The notes beneath the pieces are model-generated. The model did not search any database and was not told the DNA's origin. It saw only the letters and a list, made by a program, of their open reading frames with translations. A stretch of DNA of 64,000 nt, taken from assembly GCF_900102515.1 (NCBI RefSeq), contig NZ_FMVS01000003.1:62001-126000 (forward strand), written 5' to 3'. The first letter of the stretch is position 1. Each line of letters opens with the position of its first letter. Origin of the DNA: Butyrivibrio sp. INlla14 (lineage in GTDB: Bacteria > Bacillota > Clostridia > Lachnospirales > Lachnospiraceae). The position numbers were made by a program, and so were the translations under genes. Below, in pieces: positions 1 through 8,546 of this stretch.

Positions 1-1
1 T

Positions 2-181
2 ATTGGCTTCGTCTTTTTGGGCATATGGATATTGGGACATTTTACAGAAAACTCCCCATCCGCTTACCACGACATGTTTGTCTCTGTAACTATTCCCTAT
101 GTTATTGGCGCTGTAGTTTATTACATAAGCTACTTTATGGAGATAAAGAAGGCAAATGAAGTATTCAAGAAGCTGAACTAG
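2..181 (+). CDS. C-terminal end of a small membrane protein (DUF3021-like), partial
   Basis: The window opens inside a reading frame that runs without a stop to TAG at 179-181, giving 59 residues. They hold two hydrophobic stretches (starting IGFVFLGIWILGHF and IPYVIGAVVYYISYF) followed by a short charged tail ending in VFKKLN. The layout, with a last membrane segment and a KK-rich tail, resembles the end of the DUF3021 family of four-segment membrane proteins that often accompany LytTR regulators. The family call is inference from overall pattern; the upstream part is outside the window. A terminator hairpin follows directly, supporting a real gene end. Confidence 0.5.
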   Translation: MGFVFLGIWILGHFTENSPSAYHDMFVSVTIPYVIGAVVYYISYFMEIKKANEVFKKLN

Positions 182-196
182 CGGCTCTGCAATTAT

Positions 197-246
197 AACA
201 CCTACGGTAATGAACCATCTAATTACCTCAGGCGTTATTTTTTTGT
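197..246 (+). terminator. Intrinsic terminator of the partial membrane protein gene
   Basis: Fifteen-base arms at 197-211 and 222-236 pair apart from one two-base mismatch and one G-T pair, around a 10-base loop, and are followed by a run of T at 238-244. It lies 16 bases after the stop codon. Confidence 0.7.
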
Positions 247-292
247 ACGTAAGTTTTTATTTTATTAAATGAAGGCTCGTTAACGAGTGACT

Positions 293-640
293 GGGGCCTT
301 TTAGAATTGAATTTACATCTATTTTGCATTTTTTAGAAATCCGGATAAGGTAAAAAAATTCCAATACATCTAAAATTCTCTTTCTAACAAAAAAGTTGTA
401 ACAAAAAGTTGAAATCTCCGTTACTGCACCTGTTCACGCTAATACTCTTACATCTTTTTTATTTGTTTTTCACGTACAGATGTAGTTTTGCATCGAAGAT
501 GCCTGGATAAATCATTGTTCACCTTCAATTGCTACAACTTTTTTGTCGAAAGCAAAATTAAAGATGTACTGCAAAAAATTGCACTCATCTTTTTTGATGA
601 AAATAATAATCTAGATGTACAATACAGAAATATAGCCCCC
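293..640. repeat. Interrupted palindrome with mirrored TACATCT motifs
   Basis: TACATCT occurs at 314-320, 365-371 and 449-455, and its reverse complement AGATGTA at 478-484, 562-568 and 613-619. Every pair is symmetric about one centre at 466.5 (positions sum to 933). A perfect 14-base pair (387-400 and 533-546) and GGGG/CCCC at 293-296/637-640 share that centre. Sequence between these blocks is only weakly matched. No convincing gene is seen within it. It could be a decayed inverted duplication, a MITE-like element or a regulatory array. Confidence 0.6.
560..597 (+). terminator. Terminator-like hairpin in the intergenic region
   Basis: AAAGATG (560-566) pairs with CATCTTT (586-592), and an inner TGCAA/TTGCA stem (570-574/579-583) closes on AAAA. 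A T tract follows to 595. There is no gene just upstream on this strand, so it may end a short untranslated transcript or be part of the larger palindrome. Confidence 0.45.
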
Positions 641-815
641 GTAAAGACCCGCAAAGGCCAAATGCCTGCATCATCATATGTTCCGAATTAAATTTATGAC
701 AGGTATCAAGTATCTGTTTCAGTTTTTCTTTCATTCCGGTCCTTTCTTCTCCAATGCTTATATGAAATACCTTCTGTTTTATGAATTCTAGACTTTTTTC
801 AGAATTCAGACTCAT
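585..815 (-). CDS. Possible 76-residue unknown protein
   Basis: An ATG at 815 follows an AAAAAGGAAA ribosome-binding-like stretch and opens 76 codons. The protein has a charged first half and an unusual middle (HMMMQAFGLCGSLRGLYFCIV). I do not recognise it. The reading frame overlaps the interrupted palindrome and its first codons overlap the outermost heptamer of the 808-1054 array, which would then lie in its promoter region. It may be chance; there is no other support. Confidence 0.2.
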   Translation of the reverse strand: MSLNSEKSLEFIKQKVFHISIGEERTGMKEKLKQILDTCHKFNSEHMMMQAFGLCGSLRGLYFCIVHLDYYFHQKR

Positions 816-1054
816 TTTCCTTTTTGCTTAATATGAGTCATTAAAAATTCTACCGTGCAATGACTCATATTCTGGTTGTTTGTGTTTTGAGTCAACACAT
901 TTTGAGATTTTAATTGACCGCAATATGAAAATATAAAAAATAGGTCAAGCAAATAGCCGTAGACGATTGACTCCTAATGAAACTTTCGGATAATGAGTCA
1001 ATGGTTTACCTGATTTGATATGACCGCAAGTTGCAAAATAAGAAATTGAGTCAA
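808..1054. repeat. Array of alternating TGAGTCA/TGACTCA heptamers with 26-27 base pitch
   Basis: Heptamers start at 808 (AGACTCA), 834 (TGAGTCA), 861 (TGACTCA), 888 (TGAGTCA), 915 (TGACCGC), 941 (TAGGTCA), 968 (TGACTCC), 994 (TGAGTCA), 1021 (TGACCGC) and 1048 (TGAGTCA). Start-to-start spacing is 26, 27, 27, 27, 26, 27, 26, 27, 27, and orientation alternates at every step. The 19-20 base intervals are all different. The pair at 831-842/859-870 is a perfect 12-base inverted repeat. It sits just beyond the 3' end of the minus-strand tRNA-Pro gene. A protein-binding array is the simplest reading; the function is unknown. Confidence 0.75.
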
Positions 1055-1116
1055 TCATTTATCATTGCTTACAGACATTGGTAAAAAAATAGATAGAAAA
1101 AAGTTAGAACTGAGAA

Positions 1117-1190
1117 TCGAGGCGACAAGATTCGAACTTGCGACCTCTGCGTCCCGAACGCAGCGCTCTACCAAACTGAGCCACGCCTCG
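1117..1190 (-). tRNA. tRNA-Pro (anticodon CGG)
   Basis: On the minus strand, 74 bases fold as a full cloverleaf. The acceptor stem is CGAGGCG/CGCCTCG with discriminator A; the anticodon stem CTGCG/CGCAG encloses loop TTCGGGA, giving anticodon CGG for CCG proline codons. The T arm carries GTTCGAATC. The 3' CCA is not encoded. It lies about 66 bases after the AAA+ ATPase gene and is followed downstream by the heptamer array. Confidence 0.95.
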
Positions 1191-1198
1191 ATAAAGAT

Positions 1199-1224
1199 GC
1201 TGATGCATGTTAATATGCATCAGC
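1199..1224 (-). terminator. Hairpin between the ATPase gene and tRNA-Pro
   Basis: A perfect 10-base stem (1199-1208 with 1215-1224, GCTGATGCAT type) encloses six bases. There is no strong T run, so it could be a weak terminator or a processing signal between the ATPase message and the tRNA. Confidence 0.35.
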
Positions 1225-1256
1225 ACTGAAAATTGTATTATTTTATCACAAGATTG

Positions 1257-2495
1257 TCAAATAGATGTATTTTCCTCTGTCTCATCGACAGTCTTCTCAA
1301 CAGCCTGTTCTTCCGTAGTCTTGGATATTACAGACAAATCCTCCAGATCTTCCCTCAGAATTGTCATCATATCATCTCCAGTAGGATTCTCTATTCCGGA
1401 GATTCTGCGGGCCTGATTAGTTATGATTTCTTCAAAGAGATTACGGATCTCTCTGGCATTAGCAAAGTTCTCGATGTTCTCCATCTTCTTGGCTGTAATA
1501 AGAGCTCTGATCTGATGCTTAACATCCTCATCAACCTTGTAATCGTACTTGTCACAGTTCATGTAGAATATCTGCTCAAGCTCATCGATGCTATAGTCTG
1601 AGAAGTCTATATATTTGTTGAATCTGGACTTTAATCCTGGGTTAGACTCTATGAACTTCTTCATAGGCTCTGTGTATCCCGCTACGATAACAACAAAGTC
1701 ATCACGGTTATCTTCCATAGCTTTTAGGATAGTATCAATTGCTTCCTGACCGAAAGCGTCGTCCTTCTGTGAAAGAGCATATGCCTCATCAATAAAAAGA
1801 ACTCCACCCTTTGCCTTTTTGATCTGCTCCTGGGTTTTGATAGCTGTCTGTCCTACGTAACCAGCTACAAGTCCTGATCTGTCTACCTCTACAAGCTGTC
1901 CCTTCGAAAGAACTCCAATCTGCTTGTAAATCTTGGCTATAATTCTAGCAACTGTGGTCTTACCTGTACCAGGATTACCAGTAAACACAAGGTGTAATGA
2001 TACTGGAACTGACTTAAGTCCCTGGTCCTGTCTAGCCTTCTGAACCTTAACAAAGGCCGTAAGCTCTTTTACATCATCCTTGATCTTGTCAAGTCCTATA
2101 AGCTTATCCAGAGTTTCCATTGGGTCTTCCTCTGGCTCCTGCTCCTTGGGCTCTTCTTCCTGCCTGGGCTTTATGCCGGCAATCTCCGGATCAGACTTAA
2201 GAAGATTCTTGGCTTCATCAAGAGCGCTGTTAGCGTTCTTAATTGCATCTCCAAGGGAATCAGCCGCATCTCCTATTGCTTTCTCCTGTTCGATCTTTTC
2301 AGGTGTCTTTTCTTTCTCTTTCTCTGGAGCATTCAGCTCGAATTCCTTGTCAAATACAGATCCATCAATGCTGTCAGCATTAACTTCTGATGCTGCTTTG
2401 AAAAAATCATCGTAAACGCTTCCAAGAAGGTTTTTCTGCATGTTAGTAATCTTATTAAGTGTCTCTAATTCTTTATCTAAATCTTTATTAGTCAT
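1257..2495 (-). CDS. CbbX/SpoVK-like AAA+ ATPase
   Basis: This 412-residue protein has an acidic, low-complexity N-terminal third (about residues 1-125, rich in E, K and P) and then a single AAA+ module. The Walker A loop GNPGTGKTT has its lysine at K179 and the Walker B strand GGVLFIDEAYAL has D236-E237. This matches the CbxX/CfqX family, which includes SpoVK of spore formers and the Rubisco activase CbbX; members remodel client proteins in an ATP-driven ring. No sporulation genes are nearby, so the client is unknown. Its start overlaps the end of the upstream secreted DUF5722 gene by eight bases, implying translational coupling, an odd partnership between a cytosolic ATPase and an exported protein. 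Confidence 0.85.
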   Translation of the reverse strand: MTNKDLDKELETLNKITNMQKNLLGSVYDDFFKAASEVNADSIDGSVFDKEFELNAPEKEKEKTPEKIEQEKAIGDAADSLGDAIKNANSALDEAKNLLKSDPEIAGIKPRQEEEPKEQEPEEDPMETLDKLIGLDKIKDDVKELTAFVKVQKARQDQGLKSVPVSLHLVFTGNPGTGKTTVARIIAKIYKQIGVLSKGQLVEVDRSGLVAGYVGQTAIKTQEQIKKAKGGVLFIDEAYALSQKDDAFGQEAIDTILKAMEDNRDDFVVIVAGYTEPMKKFIESNPGLKSRFNKYIDFSDYSIDELEQIFYMNCDKYDYKVDEDVKHQIRALITAKKMENIENFANAREIRNLFEEIITNQARRISGIENPTGDDMMTILREDLEDLSVISKTTEEQAVEKTVDETEENTSI

Positions 2496-4143
2496 TTAAA
2501 AACCAGCCGTTTCTGGTAAGGAACGTTCTATTTGCAACCATTGAATTAACGTCAGCCCCGATTATAGCTGAAGCCTGAGCCTTGTAAGTCTCCTGCTGTG
2601 CAGTTCCCATAGCCTTGTAGTAGTTATAAGCCATCTTGGGCGTTCCGTCAAGGTTTTTAAGCCCCTGTGCAATATGGCTCTCCATTTCGTGAGCATTATC
2701 AGTTTCCCTAAAGAGGATAAAGCTCTTGATATAAGGATTATTGGCAGCCATTGTATATGCATATACGATAGAAGCGGCCTGAGCATCCTCACCAAATTCA
2801 GAAGTATAGCCAATCTCTGTAAGAGCAACGTTGCGGACCTGTCCTGCAGGATTTAAGAACGCTGGCTGGCTTATGTAGTCAGTAAATACATAAATGTTCT
2901 CCATTGTGATGTACTTACTTGATACATTATTGCTAACGTACTGAGCCTGCTGCTTCCAAGCATATGGGTCAAACAAAGGTGCATTGTATGGATGAATAGA
3001 AACAGACCAGTCGATGTTTCCTTCTCTTACCATGTAGTAGTTGAATCTATCAAGGAAGTCCTTGGAAAGTGAACATCCAGGATTTGATTTTCTCTGCCAC
3101 TCCTGATCAATAGAGTTGTAGATTCTGGCATTGGCATTAACTGCCTTGATCTCATTGTAGAAGATTCTAAATGCCTTCACATACTCGCTGACATTGAGCT
3201 CAAGATTTGTTGAGTTCATGTAGTACCACTCTGTTCTGGCATTAACCTCATTACCAATAACCCAGTTATCAACTGTACCGTAGGCACCACCTGAATATCT
3301 GTTAGCCAAAAAAGCTGCAATAGCCTTAAGATGCTGAGTTCCGCCATCTTCCTTGGTGTTCATCGCATAGCCTGGGCATACATGTGAATCCCTTGAAAGA
3401 GGATGAATAAGATCTGCTCCAGCGGCTGTCTTGTTATTTAAGATTGTAAGTGTAAGCTGGAAATTGTTGCTACGGCAGAAGCCCACAAATGCATCATATT
3501 GAGCCAGGCCTGCACTGCTGAAATAATAGTCAACACCATTGTAATTAAACAAGATTGCTCCTGGATCTGTTGCCTGGCAGACAATATCCCCCATGTAGAG
3601 GTTGTAAACCATCTGCGCAATACCAAGATCCTTGAATGTTGCTGCGTTTGCATCATTTGGAAGAATACCCTTGATGCCGTGATCATTTCTGGCAACTGTC
3701 TTGTAGGCGTTTCCCTCAGGGTTTGTGATGTAGTGCTCATCACTTACCTGAATCATTGATCCGCCGCTCTTTACAGCAACCAGGAACTTTTTAGACAGAT
3801 TTGATTCTCCTGAATTATATCCAAGAGGAAAAGAAAAAGTGGCATTATTCCCCCTGTCTGCAGAAGCCACGATCTTGCCAACGGTTCCATCCTGATACAC
3901 TTCATCTGAATACAAATAGAATTTGCCATCATCTGAAGCAGGGACATTTGAACAGGATACGTTAACCACAACATTGCCGCCCTGGATCACGCAGGATGTG
4001 ATGCTCACAGGTCTTCCTGCTGCCTCTGATACAAGTCCTGCGCCGCCGGAAACGACAAGAGCTCCCTTTATGCCGCAAGCAATCGCTGCCGCCATAGTGA
4101 CTACAGCGACTACCTTCTTAAACATACTTATACTCTTTTTCAC
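2488..4143 (-). CDS. Secreted DUF5722 protein, glycosidase-like
   Basis: The 551 residues begin with a signal peptide (basic MKKSISMFKK, hydrophobic core, cleavage near residue 40). A small beta-rich domain follows (about 45-140) and then a long domain with the DUF5722 look, starting near GIKGILPNDANAATF. Two glutamates sit in settings typical of clan GH-A retaining glycosidases: VIGNEVN (E299) and ALTEIGYTS (E443). This suggests a TIM-barrel glycoside hydrolase acting outside the cell; substrate is not known. The family name is recognition of pattern, the catalytic reading is inference. It is transcribed ahead of the AAA+ ATPase gene and overlaps it by eight bases. Confidence 0.75.
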   Translation of the reverse strand: MKKSISMFKKVVAVVTMAAAIACGIKGALVVSGGAGLVSEAAGRPVSITSCVIQGGNVVVNVSCSNVPASDDGKFYLYSDEVYQDGTVGKIVASADRGNNATFSFPLGYNSGESNLSKKFLVAVKSGGSMIQVSDEHYITNPEGNAYKTVARNDHGIKGILPNDANAATFKDLGIAQMVYNLYMGDIVCQATDPGAILFNYNGVDYYFSSAGLAQYDAFVGFCRSNNFQLTLTILNNKTAAGADLIHPLSRDSHVCPGYAMNTKEDGGTQHLKAIAAFLANRYSGGAYGTVDNWVIGNEVNARTEWYYMNSTNLELNVSEYVKAFRIFYNEIKAVNANARIYNSIDQEWQRKSNPGCSLSKDFLDRFNYYMVREGNIDWSVSIHPYNAPLFDPYAWKQQAQYVSNNVSSKYITMENIYVFTDYISQPAFLNPAGQVRNVALTEIGYTSEFGEDAQAASIVYAYTMAANNPYIKSFILFRETDNAHEMESHIAQGLKNLDGTPKMAYNYYKAMGTAQQETYKAQASAIIGADVNSMVANRTFLTRNGWFLND

Positions 4144-4170
4144 ACTCTACCTCCAAAAATAAATTTGTTA

Positions 4171-5367
4171 TCAAGCCCCGATGATTGCATCTGCAAAGCG
4201 TTCAAGGCTCTCCTGATCATTTTTATGAAGTGCACTTTTTATTGTAAGACTCTCATCTACAATTGTCACGTTTTTAAGTGTAGAAATCTTCTCAGTCATG
4301 AGTTTAACTGTAACCGGAGCCCATGTGCCGTTCTGGGCCAGCGCAAATACTCTGTTCTGCACTCCAAGAGCATTCATATCTGATAAAAAGCTCTCCATTG
4401 GTGGATAAATTCCGTTGTTATAAGTCGGGCACATCAGTACAAGCTTTTTACAGCGCCATACTTCGCCAATAAGGTATGATACATCTGTTCCTGAAACATC
4501 AAATACCTTAATATCAGCATTTGTCTTTTCCCTGATGCATGAAGCAAGGGCCTGCGCAGCACTTGCAGTGTGTCCATATAAACTTCCGTATATAATTGCA
4601 ATATCGTCAGTCTCTGGCTCATAGGTGCTCCACTTCTGGTACTTATCGATAAACCAGGCAATATCTTTTCTCCAGACTGGTCCGTGAAGAGGCAGAATCA
4701 TCTGAATATCAAGTCCTGCTGCCTTCTTGAGTACTGCCTGAACCTGCATACCATATTTTCCAACAATATTTGCATAATATCTTCTTGCTGAATCCAGAAA
4801 ATCTTTTTCAAAATCATACTCATCGCTAAAGATTCCGCCATCAAGTGCGCCAAAGGTTCCAAAAGCATCGGCGCTTAGAAGAGCCTTGCTAGCTGTATCA
4901 TAAGCAAACATAACCTCTGGCCAATGCACCATAGGTGCGTTTACAAACTGGAAGGTATGTTTTCCAGTAGAAAGCGTATCTCCCTCTTTTACTTCTAGTT
5001 TGTTATAAGAAGCTGATTCAGGGAAGAACTGCTCCATAAAGGTAAATGTCTTGGCATTACCAACGATTGTTACCTCTGGGAAAAGACCTGCCACAAGGCT
5101 TATAAGTGAGCAGTGATCAGGTTCCATATGAAGAACCACAAGATAATCCAGCTTTCTTCCATCAAGACTGTCCTTTAAATTTTCAAGATACTGATCTGAC
5201 ACTGTAATATCTGCTGTGTCAAAAACAGCTGTCTTTTCATCATCAATAAAATAGCTGTTGTATGATACTCCCTCTGGTATAGGAAAAATATTTTCAAAGC
5301 GCTCAAGTCTCTTGTCGCTTCCACCAATCCAGAATATTCCGTCCGTAATCTTTTTTACGCCCTTCAC
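4171..5367 (-). CDS. Flavodiiron protein (FprA-type A flavoprotein)
   Basis: At 398 residues this has the standard flavodiiron layout. The N-terminal metallo-beta-lactamase-like domain has the diiron motif H80-x-E82-x-D84-H85 (HMEPDH), a further H in APMVHWPE, D in LLSADAFG and H in LPLHGPVW. The C-terminal flavodoxin domain (from about residue 255, IIYGSLYGHT) binds FMN. Such proteins reduce O2 to water, or NO to N2O, protecting anaerobes in the cytosol. No rubredoxin or flavin reductase fusion is present, so electrons must come from a separate carrier. It stands alone between the DUF5722 gene and the histidine kinase gene. Confidence 0.93.
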   Translation of the reverse strand: MKGVKKITDGIFWIGGSDKRLERFENIFPIPEGVSYNSYFIDDEKTAVFDTADITVSDQYLENLKDSLDGRKLDYLVVLHMEPDHCSLISLVAGLFPEVTIVGNAKTFTFMEQFFPESASYNKLEVKEGDTLSTGKHTFQFVNAPMVHWPEVMFAYDTASKALLSADAFGTFGALDGGIFSDEYDFEKDFLDSARRYYANIVGKYGMQVQAVLKKAAGLDIQMILPLHGPVWRKDIAWFIDKYQKWSTYEPETDDIAIIYGSLYGHTASAAQALASCIREKTNADIKVFDVSGTDVSYLIGEVWRCKKLVLMCPTYNNGIYPPMESFLSDMNALGVQNRVFALAQNGTWAPVTVKLMTEKISTLKNVTIVDESLTIKSALHKNDQESLERFADAIIGA

Positions 5368-5438
5368 AATTCCACCTCCGCCAATTTATTTTTTCAACAT
5401 TATCAATATTTTCTCACATTTATGACTTAAATCAAACC

Positions 5439-8400
5439 TTACTTATTCTTAAATTCAAGAATTGTTTTTTCCACAACCTTTATGTCTATAGGCTTTGTTA
5501 CATGTGCGTTCATTCCGGCATCAAAGGCTAGCTGTACATCATCTGCATATGCATTGGCTGTCATGGCTATAATAGGGATTCTCTGTGACCAGTCTGTACC
5601 AAGTGCCCTGATAGCTGCTGCCGCTTCATAGCCATTCATTACAGGCATCTGGATATCCATTAGGATCATGTCGTAGTCTCCCTCATTGGCTGCCTTGAAC
5701 ATGTCCACAACTTCCTGACCATTACATCCTCTAGTGACCTTGGCTCCGCACATATCCATAAGTTCTGTCAGGATATCCGCATTAATATCATTGTCTTCTG
5801 CTGCCAGGAATCTCATTCCTTCAAGAGGATTCTTTGCTTCTTCTTTGACTTCATTAAGCTTTGTAATATCATCAATAGCCTGTCGCAGATTAACCTTGAA
5901 TACTGGTTTTTGAAGTACCTCATTACAACCAGCTTCTCTTATTTTATCCGCCAGCTTCTCATAGTTATCCACAACTGCAATGATAAGACTGTTATTTCGT
6001 TTGTCTTTTCCACGTATATTCTTTATTAGCTCAACAATATCAATATCTTCTACAGTCTCATCCACCAGAATAAGGTCATAGTTCTTATTCTCCGCAGCCA
6101 TATCATCTATCATCTTTATGGCTTCGAAGCCAGAATATGCGCAATCTGCAGAAAATGCATCCTTCTCATAGGCTTTTCTGTGCTTGGCATCCTCTTCCAT
6201 ACCACTGTTAATAACAAGCATAGAGTGAATTCCATGGCCGCTCCAGAAATCCACATCCTTACTTTCCACAGCCTTGAGCCTTAGGTTTACTGTGAAGGTG
6301 CTTCCCTTTCCCTCCTCAGATTCAACTCTGATGGTTCCACCCATAAGTTCTACAAGGCTCTTTGTGATAGCCATTCCTAGCCCTGTTCCCTGGATTGTCT
6401 TGGTTGCACCCTTCTCCTCTCTTGAGAATGCATCAAATATCTTATCCTTATACTCTGCCTTCATTCCCATTCCATTGTCTTTTACTACAAAGGTCACATT
6501 CTGGAATCCTTCTGAAGAAGAAGCAGACTCACTTATATTAAATTCAATCTTTCCGCCTTCTTGCGTGTACTTTATAGCATTTCCAAGGATATTCATTAGG
6601 ATCTCATTTATCCTCTTCTTATCTCCTATGAATATCTCATGCTGCATGGCTCCTACAGTTACCACGTACTCCTGATTCTTGGCCTTTGCCTGGAAGCTTA
6701 TAACGGAGTTTATCTCCTCCAGTAATAGTCCCAGTGGAAGCTCAGCTATATCAAGGGTGGTCTTACCGCTTTCAATCTTGCTCATATCAAGAACATCATT
6801 CAGAAGTGACAAAAGATTCTGTGAAGCAAGGCTGATCTTGTGGGTATATTCTTTTACCTTATCAGGATCATCAGAATGTTTGTCAATAAGAAGGTTAAAG
6901 CCTGTAATAGCATTCATAGGTGTCCTGAAATCATGGGACATATTGGCCAAAAAGCTAGTCTTTGCCTTATTAGCAGTTTCTGCTGCGCTAAGTGCTTCCT
7001 GAAGCTGGTGATTTCTCTTGAATTCCTGAGTTCTGTCATAGAGGGCCAGAGCAATTCTCTTTCCACCATCATCTATTGTACATACTATAATTCCTCTGTA
7101 ATACAGGCGGTCACCGGTCTTTTCATTTTTAAACACTATCTCATCCAGTATTATTTCTTCGCCTTTATTACGGCAATTTTCTATGATACTTTCAAATGTA
7201 TCGTATTTGTCCTCTTCTATAAGGTGCGCCTTCTCTATATTCCTTATATCATCCTGTATTTCACTTAATGGTATACCAAGAACATCCTCCACATTAGCTG
7301 TTACAAAACTTGGTTTCATGCTGTCTTCATCAATGATTGCCAGGATATCATTATTTTTTTCAACTACAAAGTCAAACAGCCATTCTCTATAATGGATATC
7401 ATTTTCCTTCATCTGAAGGTCTTCTTCGTTACGTCTGTTGATTTCCTCAACCATCTCGCTTAACTGGCCTGCCATTCCTACCATTGCTGTGGAGAGGCTA
7501 CCAATCTCATCATTGGTTCCATCCTTGTCATTTACTGCGAAATTGCCCTTCCTGATCTGGCCAGCTATTTCATTTAAATTCTTTATCCTGCGGCTTAGCT
7601 TTTCAGAATAAATCGATGCAACAACAAATGACAGCATGAACAATATCGCCGCTATCACAACGTCTGACATCAGGATTGATACTACATCTGAGGTGATCTC
7701 ATTTCTATCTACATAGTAAAAGAGCTTCCAGCCATTAGTCAGTTTTCCAGAAGAAGCCATAAAATAGTCGTTCGTATTTATGAACTGGTTATCCATGAAA
7801 TCAAGTCCATATCCCATGGCAACCTGACATATTTCTGTATCAAGCTTTTTATCGTCTATAGCTTTATGTATTATGATATTTCTGTTTTTATCTAAGATAA
7901 GAATACCATTATCCAAGTATCCAGCGTGATTTATAAGGGAAAAGAACTCATTATTGCTTATCTTTACTACAACCATACCAACAATCTTTGAGGAAGTAGC
8001 TATATCTACTAGTGCCTTTATCGCATAAACCCCTCCGGCGTCGTCAGTTACCCACATTATGCTATAGTCATTTCGGCAAAGCTCATACCATTTTTTCTCA
8101 TGCTCAGATGCAGGCTTTTTTAAAAAATCTCCAAGATGATCCGCAGGAATAAGCTCTGAATACACAATAATTGACTCGATACTACTATCACTACTAAGGT
8201 AGTACCAGATAAGAGGTTCGATATTTATATTTAGCTCTTCAGACAAGGCATAAGGATTGCTGCTTGCATGCTCAAGTGTTTCTCTTAATCGCTCTTCAAA
8301 AGTTAAGAAGTTAATTACATCATTTTCTTTTTTGCAATTGCTCTCCAGACCATTAGAGATAACTTCTGTATCTCCCTGCATGGCTATCTGAGTCTGCTGG

Positions 8401-8534
8401 ATAAGGTTATTTCTAGCTACTACATACATATAAATGCCCAGTATCACGATAGGCACCACAATAAGCACAGCTATGATTGCTCTAAACTGCGTCTTTATAC
8501 TAAAACTCCATCGACTTTGCTTTTTTGCACTCAT
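5439..8534 (-). CDS. Membrane hybrid sensor histidine kinase with two receiver domains
   Basis: This 1,031-residue protein begins with a membrane segment (about 20-40), an extracellular sensor region of Cache type to about 285, a second membrane segment (about 290-312) and a HAMP linker. A PAS domain (about 395-510) precedes the kinase core with phospho-acceptor H534 in NMSHDFRTPMNAI, an N box (NAIKYT) and a G box (GTGLGMAI). A first receiver-like domain lacks the usual acidic pair and the MP/G loop (LILVDETVEDID), so it is probably degenerate. The last receiver is complete, with D960 in LMDIQMPVMNG. The gene starts 12 bases after the solute-binding lipoprotein gene, suggesting that lipoprotein feeds it a ligand. 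No separate DNA-binding regulator is adjacent. Confidence 0.92.
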   Translation of the reverse strand: MSAKKQSRWSFSIKTQFRAIIAVLIVVPIVILGIYMYVVARNNLIQQTQIAMQGDTEVISNGLESNCKKENDVINFLTFEERLRETLEHASSNPYALSEELNINIEPLIWYYLSSDSSIESIIVYSELIPADHLGDFLKKPASEHEKKWYELCRNDYSIMWVTDDAGGVYAIKALVDIATSSKIVGMVVVKISNNEFFSLINHAGYLDNGILILDKNRNIIIHKAIDDKKLDTEICQVAMGYGLDFMDNQFINTNDYFMASSGKLTNGWKLFYYVDRNEITSDVVSILMSDVVIAAILFMLSFVVASIYSEKLSRRIKNLNEIAGQIRKGNFAVNDKDGTNDEIGSLSTAMVGMAGQLSEMVEEINRRNEEDLQMKENDIHYREWLFDFVVEKNNDILAIIDEDSMKPSFVTANVEDVLGIPLSEIQDDIRNIEKAHLIEEDKYDTFESIIENCRNKGEEIILDEIVFKNEKTGDRLYYRGIIVCTIDDGGKRIALALYDRTQEFKRNHQLQEALSAAETANKAKTSFLANMSHDFRTPMNAITGFNLLIDKHSDDPDKVKEYTHKISLASQNLLSLLNDVLDMSKIESGKTTLDIAELPLGLLLEEINSVISFQAKAKNQEYVVTVGAMQHEIFIGDKKRINEILMNILGNAIKYTQEGGKIEFNISESASSSEGFQNVTFVVKDNGMGMKAEYKDKIFDAFSREEKGATKTIQGTGLGMAITKSLVELMGGTIRVESEEGKGSTFTVNLRLKAVESKDVDFWSGHGIHSMLVINSGMEEDAKHRKAYEKDAFSADCAYSGFEAIKMIDDMAAENKNYDLILVDETVEDIDIVELIKNIRGKDKRNNSLIIAVVDNYEKLADKIREAGCNEVLQKPVFKVNLRQAIDDITKLNEVKEEAKNPLEGMRFLAAEDNDINADILTELMDMCGAKVTRGCNGQEVVDMFKAANEGDYDMILMDIQMPVMNGYEAAAAIRALGTDWSQRIPIIAMTANAYADDVQLAFDAGMNAHVTKPIDIKVVEKTILEFKNK

Positions 8535-8546
8535 AAAAACGACCTC

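Noticed and set aside
488..691. Plus-strand 67-residue frame
   Set aside because: No ribosome-binding site, and it lies wholly within the interrupted palindrome and its hairpins. The composition is not protein-like.
808..1054. CRISPR array
   Set aside because: Repeats are only about seven bases, alternate in direction and include several half-sites. CRISPR repeats are longer, and same-oriented. No cas genes are nearby.
1117..1190. tRNA-Pro as a split attachment site
   Set aside because: The gene is a complete cloverleaf, so it is functional. The nearby heptamers could still be integrase sites, but no duplicated tRNA end is seen in the window on that side.
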